From: Spirosoma sp. SC4-14
Lineage (GTDB): Bacteria > Bacteroidota > Bacteroidia > Cytophagales > Spirosomataceae
DNA: 64,000 nucleotides
Direction of reading: 5' to 3'
NCBI RefSeq assembly: GCF_037201965.1
Contig: NZ_CP147518.1
Location: 5,883,001 to 5,947,000, forward strand
Shown: piece by piece, positions 51,500-60,555 of the stretch
How positions within the stretch are numbered: position 1 is the stretch's first letter
Layout: the number at the start of each line of letters is the position of its first letter
The notes under the pieces: model-generated
Told to the model about the DNA's origin: nothing
Databases searched by the model: none
The model's input: the letters and a program-made list of their open reading frames with translations, nothing else
Program-made: the position numbers and the translations under genes

Positions 51500-53005
51500 A
51501 TGGGTATCATCAAACGGCAAACCATTCAGAGTTCGATCTACACCTATGCGGGTGTGGCCGTTGGCTTTTTCACACAGGGTATATTTTTGCCAAATCTGCT
51601 CAGTACAGCGCAGTATGGTCTGCTCAGCTTATTGATTTCGCTATCGCTCGTGATGGCTCAGTTCTCGAACCTGGGAATCAATGGGGCCGGTGGTCGTTAT
51701 TTCCCCTATTTCAGAAACGCCGAACGGCAGCATAATGGTTACCTCCTATTGGCAAGCCTGACTACCCTCCTTGGCTTTGGGCTATGCGTTTTAGGCCTGT
51801 GGTTAGCCCGCCCCTGGATTGTCGAGAACAATCAGAGTCAGTCGCCCTTATTCGTTGAATACTATTACTTACTGATTCCGCTAACGCTATTTACGGTCTA
51901 TTTTACCGTTTTTGATAATTACGCCCGACTTCTTTACGATCCTGTTACGGGTACGCTGCTACAGCAATTTGCTCAGCGGGTGCTGGTTTTGCTGGCTGGC
52001 GTAGCTTACTGGCTGGGTTGGGTCACGTTTCCGCAGTTTATGGTTTTGTGGCTACTGGCTTTCTTCCTGCAAATGATTCTGATGATTGGTAGCGTGGTTC
52101 GCGACAAAGCCCTGTTTTTAAGCCGTCGATTTCTGACAATGGAACCCGAACTGCGTCGAAATCTGACACGCTACGCTGCTCTCACCCTGACAACCGCCCT
52201 ATCGACGCAGATTATCATGGCTATCGATAAGATCATGATTAACAACACAAAAGAACTAGGTCTGAGCGCAACGGGTGTTTACAGCATTGCAGCCAATTTT
52301 GCTACGGTTATTGCCGTTCCGGCTACGGCGCTCTATAAAGTGTCGGGCGCACTCATTGCCGAATCATGGAAAACGAATGATCTGGCTACTATTGAGTCGA
52401 TCTATCGTAAAAGCTGTCTGAATCAGCTTATTGCCGGTTGTTTTGTGTTTGTTGGGGTTGCCGCCAACTTGCCTAACGTTTTCCGTTTTTTGCCAGCGGG
52501 CTACGAAGCAGGTTACTATGTGATTCTGTGGCTCGGTCTCGGCAAACTGATCGACATGGCAACGGGCGTGAATGGTATTATTCTTAACACATCACGCTAC
52601 TACATCTATGACTCACTGTTTTTTGTAGTGCTCACCTTTATTACTATTGCGGCCAATAAATACCTTATTCCCAAATTTGGGATTAATGGAGCGGCCATTG
52701 GCGCTGCACTGGCCACATTCCTGTTTAATTTTGTCCGTACGCTCTTCGTTGGGTTTGCTTTTCGGATGCAGCCATTTACGTGGCGAAATCTGGCAGCAAT
52801 TGGGTTAGGTTTTGCTGTCTGGTGGCTAGCCGTACAGATTCCTTATCCGGCGACCAATGCCCCAAAATGGCAGGCAGTGGTCGATTTAGGCTGGCGTTCG
52901 GCCTTAATCACCGTTTTATTCGGGAGTTCAGTAATTGTCCTGCGCCTTTCGCCCGAAGTGAGCCAAACCATAAACGACTTGCGTAAGCGGTATCTTGGTT
53001 TATAG
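51500..53005 (+). CDS. Polysaccharide flippase (Wzx/MATE-like), O-antigen export
   Basis: 501-residue multi-pass membrane protein of the polysaccharide biosynthesis / MOP superfamily. The first helix region is SIYTYAGVAVGFFTQGIFLP with the typical TAQYGLLSLLISL after it. Central motifs include MINNTKELGLSATGVYSIAA, and the end includes GINGAAIGAALATFLFNFVR. It probably flips a lipid-linked glycan carrying the CMP-sugar product of the preceding operon across the inner membrane. It is followed by a repeat-rich gap. Confidence 0.88.
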   Translation: MGIIKRQTIQSSIYTYAGVAVGFFTQGIFLPNLLSTAQYGLLSLLISLSLVMAQFSNLGINGAGGRYFPYFRNAERQHNGYLLLASLTTLLGFGLCVLGLWLARPWIVENNQSQSPLFVEYYYLLIPLTLFTVYFTVFDNYARLLYDPVTGTLLQQFAQRVLVLLAGVAYWLGWVTFPQFMVLWLLAFFLQMILMIGSVVRDKALFLSRRFLTMEPELRRNLTRYAALTLTTALSTQIIMAIDKIMINNTKELGLSATGVYSIAANFATVIAVPATALYKVSGALIAESWKTNDLATIESIYRKSCLNQLIAGCFVFVGVAANLPNVFRFLPAGYEAGYYVILWLGLGKLIDMATGVNGIILNTSRYYIYDSLFFVVLTFITIAANKYLIPKFGINGAAIGAALATFLFNFVRTLFVGFAFRMQPFTWRNLAAIGLGFAVWWLAVQIPYPATNAPKWQAVVDLGWRSALITVLFGSSVIVLRLSPEVSQTINDLRKRYLGL

Positions 53006-53104
53006 TTTAGAGTCTATCGTTTATGGTTGCGCTACCTTAGAAAGGCATGTGCTACTAAGCGGAGTAACTATAAACGGTAAACCCTAAACGATAAACTTTA
53101 AACT
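53006..53104. repeat. Degenerate inverted repeat (GTTTATGGTTGC family)
   Basis: TTTAGAGTCTATCGTTTATG... faces GTAACTATAAACGGTAAACC and CTAAACGATAAACTTTAAAC imperfectly over about 95 bases. Same vocabulary as the repeats at 33571 and 37110. Confidence 0.5.
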
Positions 53105-53114
53105 CTCCCCCTCT

Positions 53115-53921
53115 ATGTGGGTTTTTCGCTTTTTATTTACTGAAACAGTCCGGTTGCTTCGCTCAGCAGAAGGGCGCCGGTTAGTATGGCTGGCATTTCT
53201 GTATGGCGATCGGCCGCGCAATCAGCCGGTCGATGTCAAGTTTGGTCGCTATACGTTTCGGGTGCCCGATGCACTGTCGTTTGTGTGGCAGTTTCGGGAG
53301 ATTTTTGTTGATGAATTCTATCATTTCTCAACAAAAAGCGCACAACCCGTCATTTTTGACTGTGGCACCAACGTCGGTACTAGCATCGCCTACTTCCACC
53401 AGACGTATCCGAACGCCCGGATTGTAGCGTTCGAAGCCGATGAACACATTAGTGCGATTCTGCAAAATAATCTGAAACAGAATCAGATTTCGAACGTAGA
53501 AGTGATCACCAAGGCAGTCTGGACTAACCAGGAAGGCATCTGGTTTGGCAGCGACCAGTCCGACTCTGCTTCCATATTTTCGGAAACCGACCGCAAGCTG
53601 GTTCCCTCGATCCGGCTCCGCGACTATCTGCTTCGCGAGCCTCGAATCGATATGCTCAAGATGGATATTGAAGGGGCAGAAACGGCCGTACTCACCGACT
53701 GCCGCGATGCGCTGGCGCACGTTCAGACGATGTTTGTTGAGTTCCATGCCTACCTTAACCATCCACAAACGCTGGCCGAAGTGGTTCAGGTGCTCGAAGA
53801 AAGTGGTTTTCGATACTACATCAACACCAGCCAATACCGCCATGCTCCTTTAATTAACCATCGCTATCGGGGAAATGACAGCATGGATTTGCAATTGAAT
53901 ATCTTTGCGTATAGAAACTAG
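53115..53921 (+). CDS. FkbM-family methyltransferase
   Basis: 268 residues, SAM-dependent methyltransferase of the FkbM family. N-terminal TFRVPDALSFVWQFREIFVD precedes the SAM motif PVIFDCGTNVGTSIAYFHQ (post-I VAFEADEH). Motif IDMLKMDIEGAETAVL is the family hallmark. It likely O-methylates a sugar in the surface glycan. It directly precedes the Hen1-Pnkp cassette, and another FkbM gene lies just after that cassette. Confidence 0.88.
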   Translation: MWVFRFLFTETVRLLRSAEGRRLVWLAFLYGDRPRNQPVDVKFGRYTFRVPDALSFVWQFREIFVDEFYHFSTKSAQPVIFDCGTNVGTSIAYFHQTYPNARIVAFEADEHISAILQNNLKQNQISNVEVITKAVWTNQEGIWFGSDQSDSASIFSETDRKLVPSIRLRDYLLREPRIDMLKMDIEGAETAVLTDCRDALAHVQTMFVEFHAYLNHPQTLAEVVQVLEESGFRYYINTSQYRHAPLINHRYRGNDSMDLQLNIFAYRN

Positions 53922-54071
53922 GTTTACGGTTTACGGTAGGCTGGCCGCTAGGGCGGACTGAGCCCAAAAGTGCATATTTAACTCCATTGGGTTGCTCCTA
54001 TATAAGGATGACCACTTTGCGGCTAGAAAAGCTTAAGTTTTACACCGTACGGTAACGATAATAATCAGAAA

Positions 54072-55475
54072 ATGATTTTAAGTATTTCAACCACCCATAA
54101 ACCAGCAACTGACTTAGGTTACTTGCTTCATAAACACCCTGACAAATTTCAGACTTTGGAATTATCTGTGGGGAAAGCTCATGTGTTCTATCCCGAAAAA
54201 AGTGAAGAAATAACAACAGTGAGCCTTCTACTTGACATTGACCCAATAGATATGGTCAGAGGAGCAAGAAATTTAGGCGGAGACGGTTTTTCCCTCGGAC
54301 ATTATGTAAATGACAGACCTTATGTGGCTTCATCATTTATGAGTGTTGCGTTATCAAAAGCCTTTTCATCAGCAATGAACGGAAAATGCAAAGACAAGCC
54401 CGAATTAGTGGACGTTAAATTACCATTTGAAGTTATTATATCTGTAATTCCTGCTCCTAAAGGTGGTGAAATGTTAATTCGGAATTTCTTTGAACCACTT
54501 GGCTATAAAGTTGAATTGATAAGACATCAATTAGACACTAAATTCCCTGAATGGGGGGATAGTAAGTATTATACATTAAAATTAAACCATACAATTACTA
54601 CAAAAGAGTTATTATCTCACCTTTACGTCCTAATCCCAACTTTAGATAATGACAAACATTACTTTGTAAGTGAAAATGAAATTGAAAAGCTTTTACAGAA
54701 AGGTGAAGGCTGGCTAAAAGAGCATCCAGCAAAAGAGCAAATTATAAGACGTTATTTAATAAACTTGAATTCACTCTCAAGACAAGCATTTGAAAGATTA
54801 AGTGAGGGCGAGGTAATTGAAGACTTGAATGATGAATTAATTGAAAAATCTGAAACTCAAAAGAGCAAGGAAACTCTACATGATAAAAGAATAAAACTTG
54901 TTGCAGAAAAAATCATAGAATCGGGAGCAGAAAGAGTTTTAGATTTAGGGTGTGGAGAGGGGAAATTAATTAAGCAACTAATAAAACAAAAGCAATTTTC
55001 CGAAATTGCAGGTATGGATGTTTCTTACAACGAATTAGTCAAAGCCAAAGAACGATTGCACTATCATGAAATGCCTCCGAAGCAAAAAGAAAGAATTAAT
55101 CTATTCCAGGGCTCATTGACATACAAAGACAAACGATTGGAAGGATTTGATGCCGCAGCAGTCGTTGAGGTAATTGAGCACCTGGACTTGAACAGATTGA
55201 GTGCATTTGAAAGAGTATTATTTGAGTTCGCAAAGCCTAAAACAATTGTATTAACCACGCCAAATAAAGAGTTCAATGTAATGTGGGATAAATTGGATGC
55301 AGGAGAAATGCGGCACGACGACCACCGTTTTGAATGGACGAGGCATGAATTCAGCGAATGGTCAGAGAAAATTGGAAAGAAATATAATTATAAAGTAGAA
55401 ATTTTTCCTATAGGAGACGACGTAAAAAATATTGGTGCTCCTTCACAAATGGCAATATTTACTTATGGAAATTAA
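54072..55475 (+). CDS. hen1: Hen1 RNA 3'-terminal 2'-O-methyltransferase (bacterial RNA repair)
   Basis: 467 residues, close to the length of known bacterial Hen1. An N-terminal ligase-activating domain (about 1-260, e.g. LELSVGKAHVFYPEKSEE) is followed by a C-terminal methyltransferase. That has the SAM motif VLDLGCGEGKL (residues 289-299) and the metal-binding ExxEH motif VEVIEHL (Glu366, Glu369, His370) with a later His in RHDDHRFEWTRHEF. Bacterial Hen1 methylates the 2'-OH at a repaired RNA break so it cannot be cut again, working with Pnkp, whose gene overlaps by 11 bases. The DNA is AT-rich compared with its neighbours, suggesting transfer. Confidence 0.95.
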   Translation: MILSISTTHKPATDLGYLLHKHPDKFQTLELSVGKAHVFYPEKSEEITTVSLLLDIDPIDMVRGARNLGGDGFSLGHYVNDRPYVASSFMSVALSKAFSSAMNGKCKDKPELVDVKLPFEVIISVIPAPKGGEMLIRNFFEPLGYKVELIRHQLDTKFPEWGDSKYYTLKLNHTITTKELLSHLYVLIPTLDNDKHYFVSENEIEKLLQKGEGWLKEHPAKEQIIRRYLINLNSLSRQAFERLSEGEVIEDLNDELIEKSETQKSKETLHDKRIKLVAEKIIESGAERVLDLGCGEGKLIKQLIKQKQFSEIAGMDVSYNELVKAKERLHYHEMPPKQKERINLFQGSLTYKDKRLEGFDAAAVVEVIEHLDLNRLSAFERVLFEFAKPKTIVLTTPNKEFNVMWDKLDAGEMRHDDHRFEWTRHEFSEWSEKIGKKYNYKVEIFPIGDDVKNIGAPSQMAIFTYGN

Positions 55476-58041
55476 AGTACCTGAGTTATCGCTTGTTGTT
55501 TTAATTGGCGTTTCGGGTTCGGGGAAGAGCACCTTCGCTAAAAAACATTTTAAACGAACAGAAATTTTATCTTCTGACGAATGCCGTGCATTAGTCTCTG
55601 ACGACGAGAATAATCAGTTTGCCACTAATGATGCCTTTGATGTTTTGTATTACATAGCAAGTAAACGCTTAAAAAATGGTTTACTGACCGTAATTGATGC
55701 TACAAATGTTCAAAAAGAATCACGAAAAGGGCTTATTGAACTGAGCAAATCTTATCATTGTCTACCCGTCGCTATAGTTATAGACTTACCTGAAAAAGTT
55801 TGTGAAGAAAGAAATCGAAACAGGCCCGACAGAAATTTTGGGGGATACGTAATCCGTCAGCAACATCAGCAATTGAAAAAATCCATTCGTGGGCTCAAGG
55901 AAGAAGGTTTCAGGCAAATATATATTCTGAAATCACTTGAAGAAGTTGATTCAGTCCTTGAAATTAAACGAGAAAAACTTTACAACGACAAAAAAGATGA
56001 AACAGGTCCATTCGACATTATTGGTGATGTTCATGGATGTTTTGATGAATTACAAGAACTCCTTTTCGCATTAGGTTATGGCATAAATCGAGTCGATGAA
56101 ACGGAAACGAACTTTGGTTTTAATGTTACTGCTCCCGAAAACAGAAAAGCAATTTTCCTGGGTGATTTAGTTGACCGTGGTCCTGATTCTCCCAAAGTTT
56201 TACGAATGGTTATGAGCATGGTAAACTCCGAGGTTGCTTATTGTGTTCCGGGAAATCATGATTTGAAATTGCAGAAATACTTAAATGGAAAACAGGTTCA
56301 ATTAAAACATGGATTAGAAGTTACGGTTAAACAACTTGAAGTCGAAACGACTCAATTCAAATCTATAGTTGAAAAGTTTCTTTATAGTTTAATCAGTCAT
56401 TATGTATTTGACAATGGTAAACTCGTCGTTGCTCATGCCGGTCTTAAAGAAGATATGCAAGGCCGGGGTTCAGGGGCCGTTCGTTCATTTTGCATGTATG
56501 GTGAAACAACAGGGGAAATAGACGAATTCGGTTTGCCGGTAAGATACAATTGGGCGAAAGAATATCGTGGAAAAGCGAAAGTAATTTATGGGCATACGCC
56601 AGTTCCTGATGCCGAATGGTTAAATAGGACTATTGATATTGATACTGGTTGTGTGTTCGGAGGAAAATTGACTGCTTTGCGTTATCCAGAAGAAGAAATC
56701 GTTTCAGTAAAAGCCAAAAAAGTTTACTGCGAACCCGTAAGACCTATCAATGTTAATGAAAATCAGAACAAACTTAGTTCCCAGCAGGAGTATGACGATT
56801 TATTGAATATTGAAGATGTAACGGGCAAACGTATAGTACAAACGAGGCTGCGAAATAATATAACCATTCGTGAAGAAAACTCCATTGCTGCATTGGAAGT
56901 AATGAGCCGATTCGCTATCAATCCGAAATGGCTGATTTATCTTCCACCGACAATGTCGCCTTGTGCAACAAGTGATATTCCAGAATATTTAGAGCATCCT
57001 GCTCAAGCTCTGAATTACTACAAAAAAGCAGGCATCAAAACAGTAGTTTGTGAAGAAAAGCATATGGGTTCAAGAGCAGTATTGATAGTCTGTAAAAATG
57101 AAGATGCTGCTATTAATCGATTTGGTATTCAAAATGAAGGAATAGGTATTTGTTATACACGAACCGGAAGAAATTTTTTCAATGATCCTGAAATTGAAAA
57201 AGAATTTATTGATCGCGTAAATCAATGCTTAACTAAAACAAACTTTTGGGAAAAATTCAATACGGAATGGGTCTGTTTAGATACTGAATTAATGCCTTGG
57301 TCAGCTAAAGCACAAGCATTACTTAGAGATCAGTATGCTGCGGTCGGCGCAGCCGCTGGCGGTGCTTTGCCCGTAGTTATCAAGGCTTTAGAGCTAGCTA
57401 TCGACAGAGGCATACAAGACGCTTTGCCATCGCTGCAAAAATTTGCAACAAAAAATAAAACCGTTTCAAAATATATAAGAGCATACCAGAACTATTGCTG
57501 GTCAGTTAATTCTATTGACGATTACAAATTAGCTCCATTTCATATCTTAGCAACAGAAGGCCATGTTCATGTTGACAAAACCCACGAATGGCACATGGAA
57601 AACATTTCCGAAATCTGCAAAGGAGACACCGGGCTATTTATGGCAACATCTTATAAAATTGTTAATTTGAACGACCAGGTTAGCTTTGATGAAGCCGTAA
57701 ACTGGTGGATGGAATTGACTGGAAGGGGTGGAGAAGGAATGGTCGTCAAACCTTATGACTTCATTTCGACAGGTACGGAAGGGCTTTTGCAACCTGCTGT
57801 AAAATGCAGAGGCAGTGAGTATTTGCGAATTATTTACGGACCAGAATACGACTTACCTGAAAATATTGCAAGACTAAAGAATCGTGGACTTTCGCGAAAA
57901 CAATCTTTAGCAATCAGAGAATTTGCATTAGGTATTGAAGGTTTGGAAAGATTTGTAAAAAAGGAGCCATTACGGCGAATACATGAGAGTGTTTTTGGAG
58001 TACTAGCCTTAGAAAGCGAAGATGTTGATCCACGTCTATAA
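55465..58041 (+). CDS. pnkp: Pnkp polynucleotide kinase-phosphatase-ligase (bacterial RNA repair)
   Basis: 858 residues from ATG 55465 (MEIKVPELSLVV). Three catalytic modules in order: 5'-kinase with P-loop GVSGSGKST (Lys21); binuclear metallophosphatase with GDVHG (Asp188, His190), GDLVDRG (Asp234), GNHD (Asn264) and VAHAGL; and an RNA ligase with Lys532 in EEKHMGSR (KxxG), EGMVVK and VKCRGSEY. This matches clostridial Pnkp almost residue for residue in spacing. It heals and seals tRNA or other RNA cut by ribotoxins, with ligation activated by Hen1. It overlaps hen1 and is equally AT-rich. Confidence 0.96.
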   Translation: MEIKVPELSLVVLIGVSGSGKSTFAKKHFKRTEILSSDECRALVSDDENNQFATNDAFDVLYYIASKRLKNGLLTVIDATNVQKESRKGLIELSKSYHCLPVAIVIDLPEKVCEERNRNRPDRNFGGYVIRQQHQQLKKSIRGLKEEGFRQIYILKSLEEVDSVLEIKREKLYNDKKDETGPFDIIGDVHGCFDELQELLFALGYGINRVDETETNFGFNVTAPENRKAIFLGDLVDRGPDSPKVLRMVMSMVNSEVAYCVPGNHDLKLQKYLNGKQVQLKHGLEVTVKQLEVETTQFKSIVEKFLYSLISHYVFDNGKLVVAHAGLKEDMQGRGSGAVRSFCMYGETTGEIDEFGLPVRYNWAKEYRGKAKVIYGHTPVPDAEWLNRTIDIDTGCVFGGKLTALRYPEEEIVSVKAKKVYCEPVRPINVNENQNKLSSQQEYDDLLNIEDVTGKRIVQTRLRNNITIREENSIAALEVMSRFAINPKWLIYLPPTMSPCATSDIPEYLEHPAQALNYYKKAGIKTVVCEEKHMGSRAVLIVCKNEDAAINRFGIQNEGIGICYTRTGRNFFNDPEIEKEFIDRVNQCLTKTNFWEKFNTEWVCLDTELMPWSAKAQALLRDQYAAVGAAAGGALPVVIKALELAIDRGIQDALPSLQKFATKNKTVSKYIRAYQNYCWSVNSIDDYKLAPFHILATEGHVHVDKTHEWHMENISEICKGDTGLFMATSYKIVNLNDQVSFDEAVNWWMELTGRGGEGMVVKPYDFISTGTEGLLQPAVKCRGSEYLRIIYGPEYDLPENIARLKNRGLSRKQSLAIREFALGIEGLERFVKKEPLRRIHESVFGVLALESEDVDPRL

Positions 58042-58149
58042 ATTCACTTCTTCGCAGCTATGCACACTGGCAAGGCGCTCTACCATACTAACGAAAACAG
58101 CTAACGGGTATGTCAACCGATCCAATCGAATTCTAACAGGCAAGCATTG

Positions 58150-58200
58150 GTTATAACAAGGTGTTGCCAAATACTCAGAACGTTCGGCATTTGACGTTTA
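58150..58200 (+). pseudogene. Possible remnant of an FkbM-gene segment
   Basis: The stretch around 58163-58197 (GTTGCCAAATACTCAGAACG, then TTCGGCATTTGACG) aligns with about 26 of 34 bases of 58349-58382 inside the next FkbM gene; both read AKYS...AFD. No open frame of useful length surrounds it. It may be a decayed copy left by insertion or duplication at the cassette border. Confidence 0.35.
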
Positions 58201-58251
58201 TTCTGCAAAGCCAACATCAAACTACATAGGTCAGACACCTACTTCTTTTTC

Positions 58252-59208
58252 ATGATCGATAAAATTCTTTCCCGTCCTGAGTTTCAGTCCGAACCACCCG
58301 TTTTGGTGGATATTGGTGCATCGGGTCAGCTACATACACGCTGGAAAGCGTTTGCCAAATACTCGGTGTGTGTGGCATTCGACGCCGACGACCGCGATTT
58401 TGGGTATGTTGAAAGCGAATCGGGGCATTTCAGAAAACTATACACGTTCAACCATATTGTTACCGATTCGGATACCGAAACTGCCGATTTCTATTTAACC
58501 GAATCGCCACACTGTTCGAGTCTGCTGCGCCCCCGGCCCGATCTGGTTCAGGAATATGCGTTTGCGCCTTTATTCAAACCAACCAAAGTTGTTCAGCTAA
58601 AAACACGCAGTTTACGCTCAACACTCGATAACCTCGGCATCAAACAGGTCGATTGGTTCAAAACCGACTCGCAGGGTACCGATCTGCGGTTGTTCCGCAA
58701 TCTGGGCGACGAGCGAAGCAAACACGTTATCACGGCCGAATTTGAACCCGGTATTGCATCGGTCTACGATGGCGAAGACAAGCTCTTTAGCGTACTGAAG
58801 TTTATGGACGAAACAGGTAGTCACTGGCTAGCCGAGTTGATTCCAAAAGGATCGCCCCGTATTACACCCACCCTGCTAGACAGTTTTACGACTCAGCCGC
58901 TTCTGAAAAAGTTTGTGCTGTTTTCTCAAAAAAACAGCGCGCTATGGGGCGAAATGACCTACCTCAGCCAGTTTGCCGACGAAGCGATGTTAACTCAACG
59001 GAATCTGCTACTGGGCTGGGTATTTGCCACAACGCTGAAACAGCACGGTTTTGCGCTGATTCTGACCCAGAAAGCCAAAGCACGCTTCAACGATCCAATT
59101 TTTGGGGAGATGGAACAATACTCCCGCCGACGGATTTGGGGCCGGATATTGGAAATTGGTTTCTGGCCCGAAGTTGTCAAAAAGTTAAACAAATTAATCG
59201 GCCGGTGA
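58252..59208 (+). CDS. FkbM-family methyltransferase (second)
   Basis: 318 residues. SAM-binding region PPVLVDIGASGQLHTRW then VAFDADDRDFGYV; the family motif is QVDWFKTDSQGTDLRLFRN, where KTDSQG replaces the usual KxDIEG. It is longer than the first FkbM protein, with an extra C-terminal domain (LLKKFVLFSQKNSALWGEM onward). It probably methylates a glycan, and it is translationally coupled to the next glycosyltransferase (GTGA overlap). It follows the RNA-repair cassette. Confidence 0.82.
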   Translation: MIDKILSRPEFQSEPPVLVDIGASGQLHTRWKAFAKYSVCVAFDADDRDFGYVESESGHFRKLYTFNHIVTDSDTETADFYLTESPHCSSLLRPRPDLVQEYAFAPLFKPTKVVQLKTRSLRSTLDNLGIKQVDWFKTDSQGTDLRLFRNLGDERSKHVITAEFEPGIASVYDGEDKLFSVLKFMDETGSHWLAELIPKGSPRITPTLLDSFTTQPLLKKFVLFSQKNSALWGEMTYLSQFADEAMLTQRNLLLGWVFATTLKQHGFALILTQKAKARFNDPIFGEMEQYSRRRIWGRILEIGFWPEVVKKLNKLIGR

Positions 59209-60500
59209 GAGTTACCCACCTGAGCACCTATCATCTATACGGCGGTGCGGCTATTGCAGCCGGTCGTCTTAATCAGGCACTGTCGAAAGTCGGATGGGCA
59301 TACGGTGGCGTCGAAAGTACCATGCTCGTCGGCACCGCAAATCGTCAGGAAAAGCATCGTCCGGCACCGGGCGTTGTCTATCTGGCCAATAATTTTCTGG
59401 CCGAACAAACGGCGTTTGGCCGATTTGTTGCCGAGCGGTTGTACTTTTTGCCCTATGAACGCGACCCTTCGGTGCGGTTTCAGTTTTCGCCAGCGGCTTT
59501 CGGGGCCAATCTGGATTTTCACCCGGCTATTCAGCAAGCCGATATTTTGCACCTTCATTGGATAAATCTTGGCTTTTTATCGCTGAATAGCCTGCGAAAG
59601 CTGTTCAGTCTGGGCAAACCGATTGTCTGGACGCAGCACGATCAATGGGCTTTTACGGGGGGGTGCCATTATTCACGCGGCTGCGATCATTTTCTGACTC
59701 ATTGTCGACAATGCCCCTATCTGAAAAAACCGGGTGAACGTGATCTGTCGTATCAGGTTTTTGAGCGTAAAAAGGCTGTTTTCAGCGATGCAAATCTCCA
59801 TTTCATATCGCCTAGCCGCTGGCTGGCCGATCAGAGTATCCGAAGCGCCTTGCTACGACCTTTTTCGTCGGCCATTATTCCGAACACAATCGACACGGCA
59901 ATCTTTTGTCCCGTCGATCGCTCGGAGGCTAACGCTCACCTTGAGATTCCAGATACAACCCAACCCCGCATTTTGTTTGGCAGTGCCAACGTAACCGATT
60001 CGCGGAAGGGCTTCCGGTATTTTGTCGAAGCCTTACAACAGTTCCATCAACAACATCCGACTCTCAAACCCGAGATTCTGGTCTTTGGCAAAGGACGCTC
60101 GTATCTGTTTAATGAACTACCCTACCCCATTCGTCATTTGGGCGTTCTGACAACCGACGATGCGATTGTGGCCGCTTATAATGCCGCCGATGCAATGGTT
60201 GTACCGTCGCTGGAAGACAATCTGCCCAATACCATTGTCGAAGCGTTGTCTTGTGGTACGCCCGTGGTTGGCTTTCGAACGGGCGGCATTCCCGAAATGA
60301 TCGACCATGAACAGAATGGCTATCTGGCCACTGCTGGCTCGGCCCAAGAGCTTGCCAATGGACTGACGTTTGTACTTACGCATTCGAATCCAGACCAGTT
60401 ACGAATTTCGGCCCGACAGTTGACCGAAGCACGTTATTCCGAAGAAGTTATAGCCCAAAAACATATTGAATTGTATCAAAGAATGATGAATGATAAATGA
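59205..60500 (+). CDS. Glycosyltransferase family 4 (GT-B)
   Basis: About 431 residues from GTG 59205, overlapping the FkbM stop by four bases. The N-terminal VTHLSTYHLYGGAAIAAGRL is a typical GT4 acceptor-side opening. It has a Cys-rich insert WAFTGGCHYSRGCDHF and CRQCPYLKKPGERDLSY common in WcaC-like transferases. The donor side shows ILFGSANVTDSRKGFRYFVE and the E(x7)E region PSLEDNLPNTIVEALSCGTP. It builds the surface glycan, with the GT2 gene next. Confidence 0.88.
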   Translation: MRVTHLSTYHLYGGAAIAAGRLNQALSKVGWAYGGVESTMLVGTANRQEKHRPAPGVVYLANNFLAEQTAFGRFVAERLYFLPYERDPSVRFQFSPAAFGANLDFHPAIQQADILHLHWINLGFLSLNSLRKLFSLGKPIVWTQHDQWAFTGGCHYSRGCDHFLTHCRQCPYLKKPGERDLSYQVFERKKAVFSDANLHFISPSRWLADQSIRSALLRPFSSAIIPNTIDTAIFCPVDRSEANAHLEIPDTTQPRILFGSANVTDSRKGFRYFVEALQQFHQQHPTLKPEILVFGKGRSYLFNELPYPIRHLGVLTTDDAIVAAYNAADAMVVPSLEDNLPNTIVEALSCGTPVVGFRTGGIPEMIDHEQNGYLATAGSAQELANGLTFVLTHSNPDQLRISARQLTEARYSEEVIAQKHIELYQRMMNDK

Positions 60501-60541
60501 TAAAAGCACTGGTACTGCATTCATCATTTATCATTCATCAT
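60483..60541. repeat. Inverted repeat ATGATAAATGAT family between GT genes
   Basis: A 19-base arm ATGATGAATGATAAATGAT (60483-60501) has a perfect complement at 60523-60541. The word TCATTTATCATT is repeated again just after. The left arm overlaps the end of the GT4 gene and the right arm sits before the GT2 start. Confidence 0.65.
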
Positions 60542-60555
60542 TTATCATTCAAACC

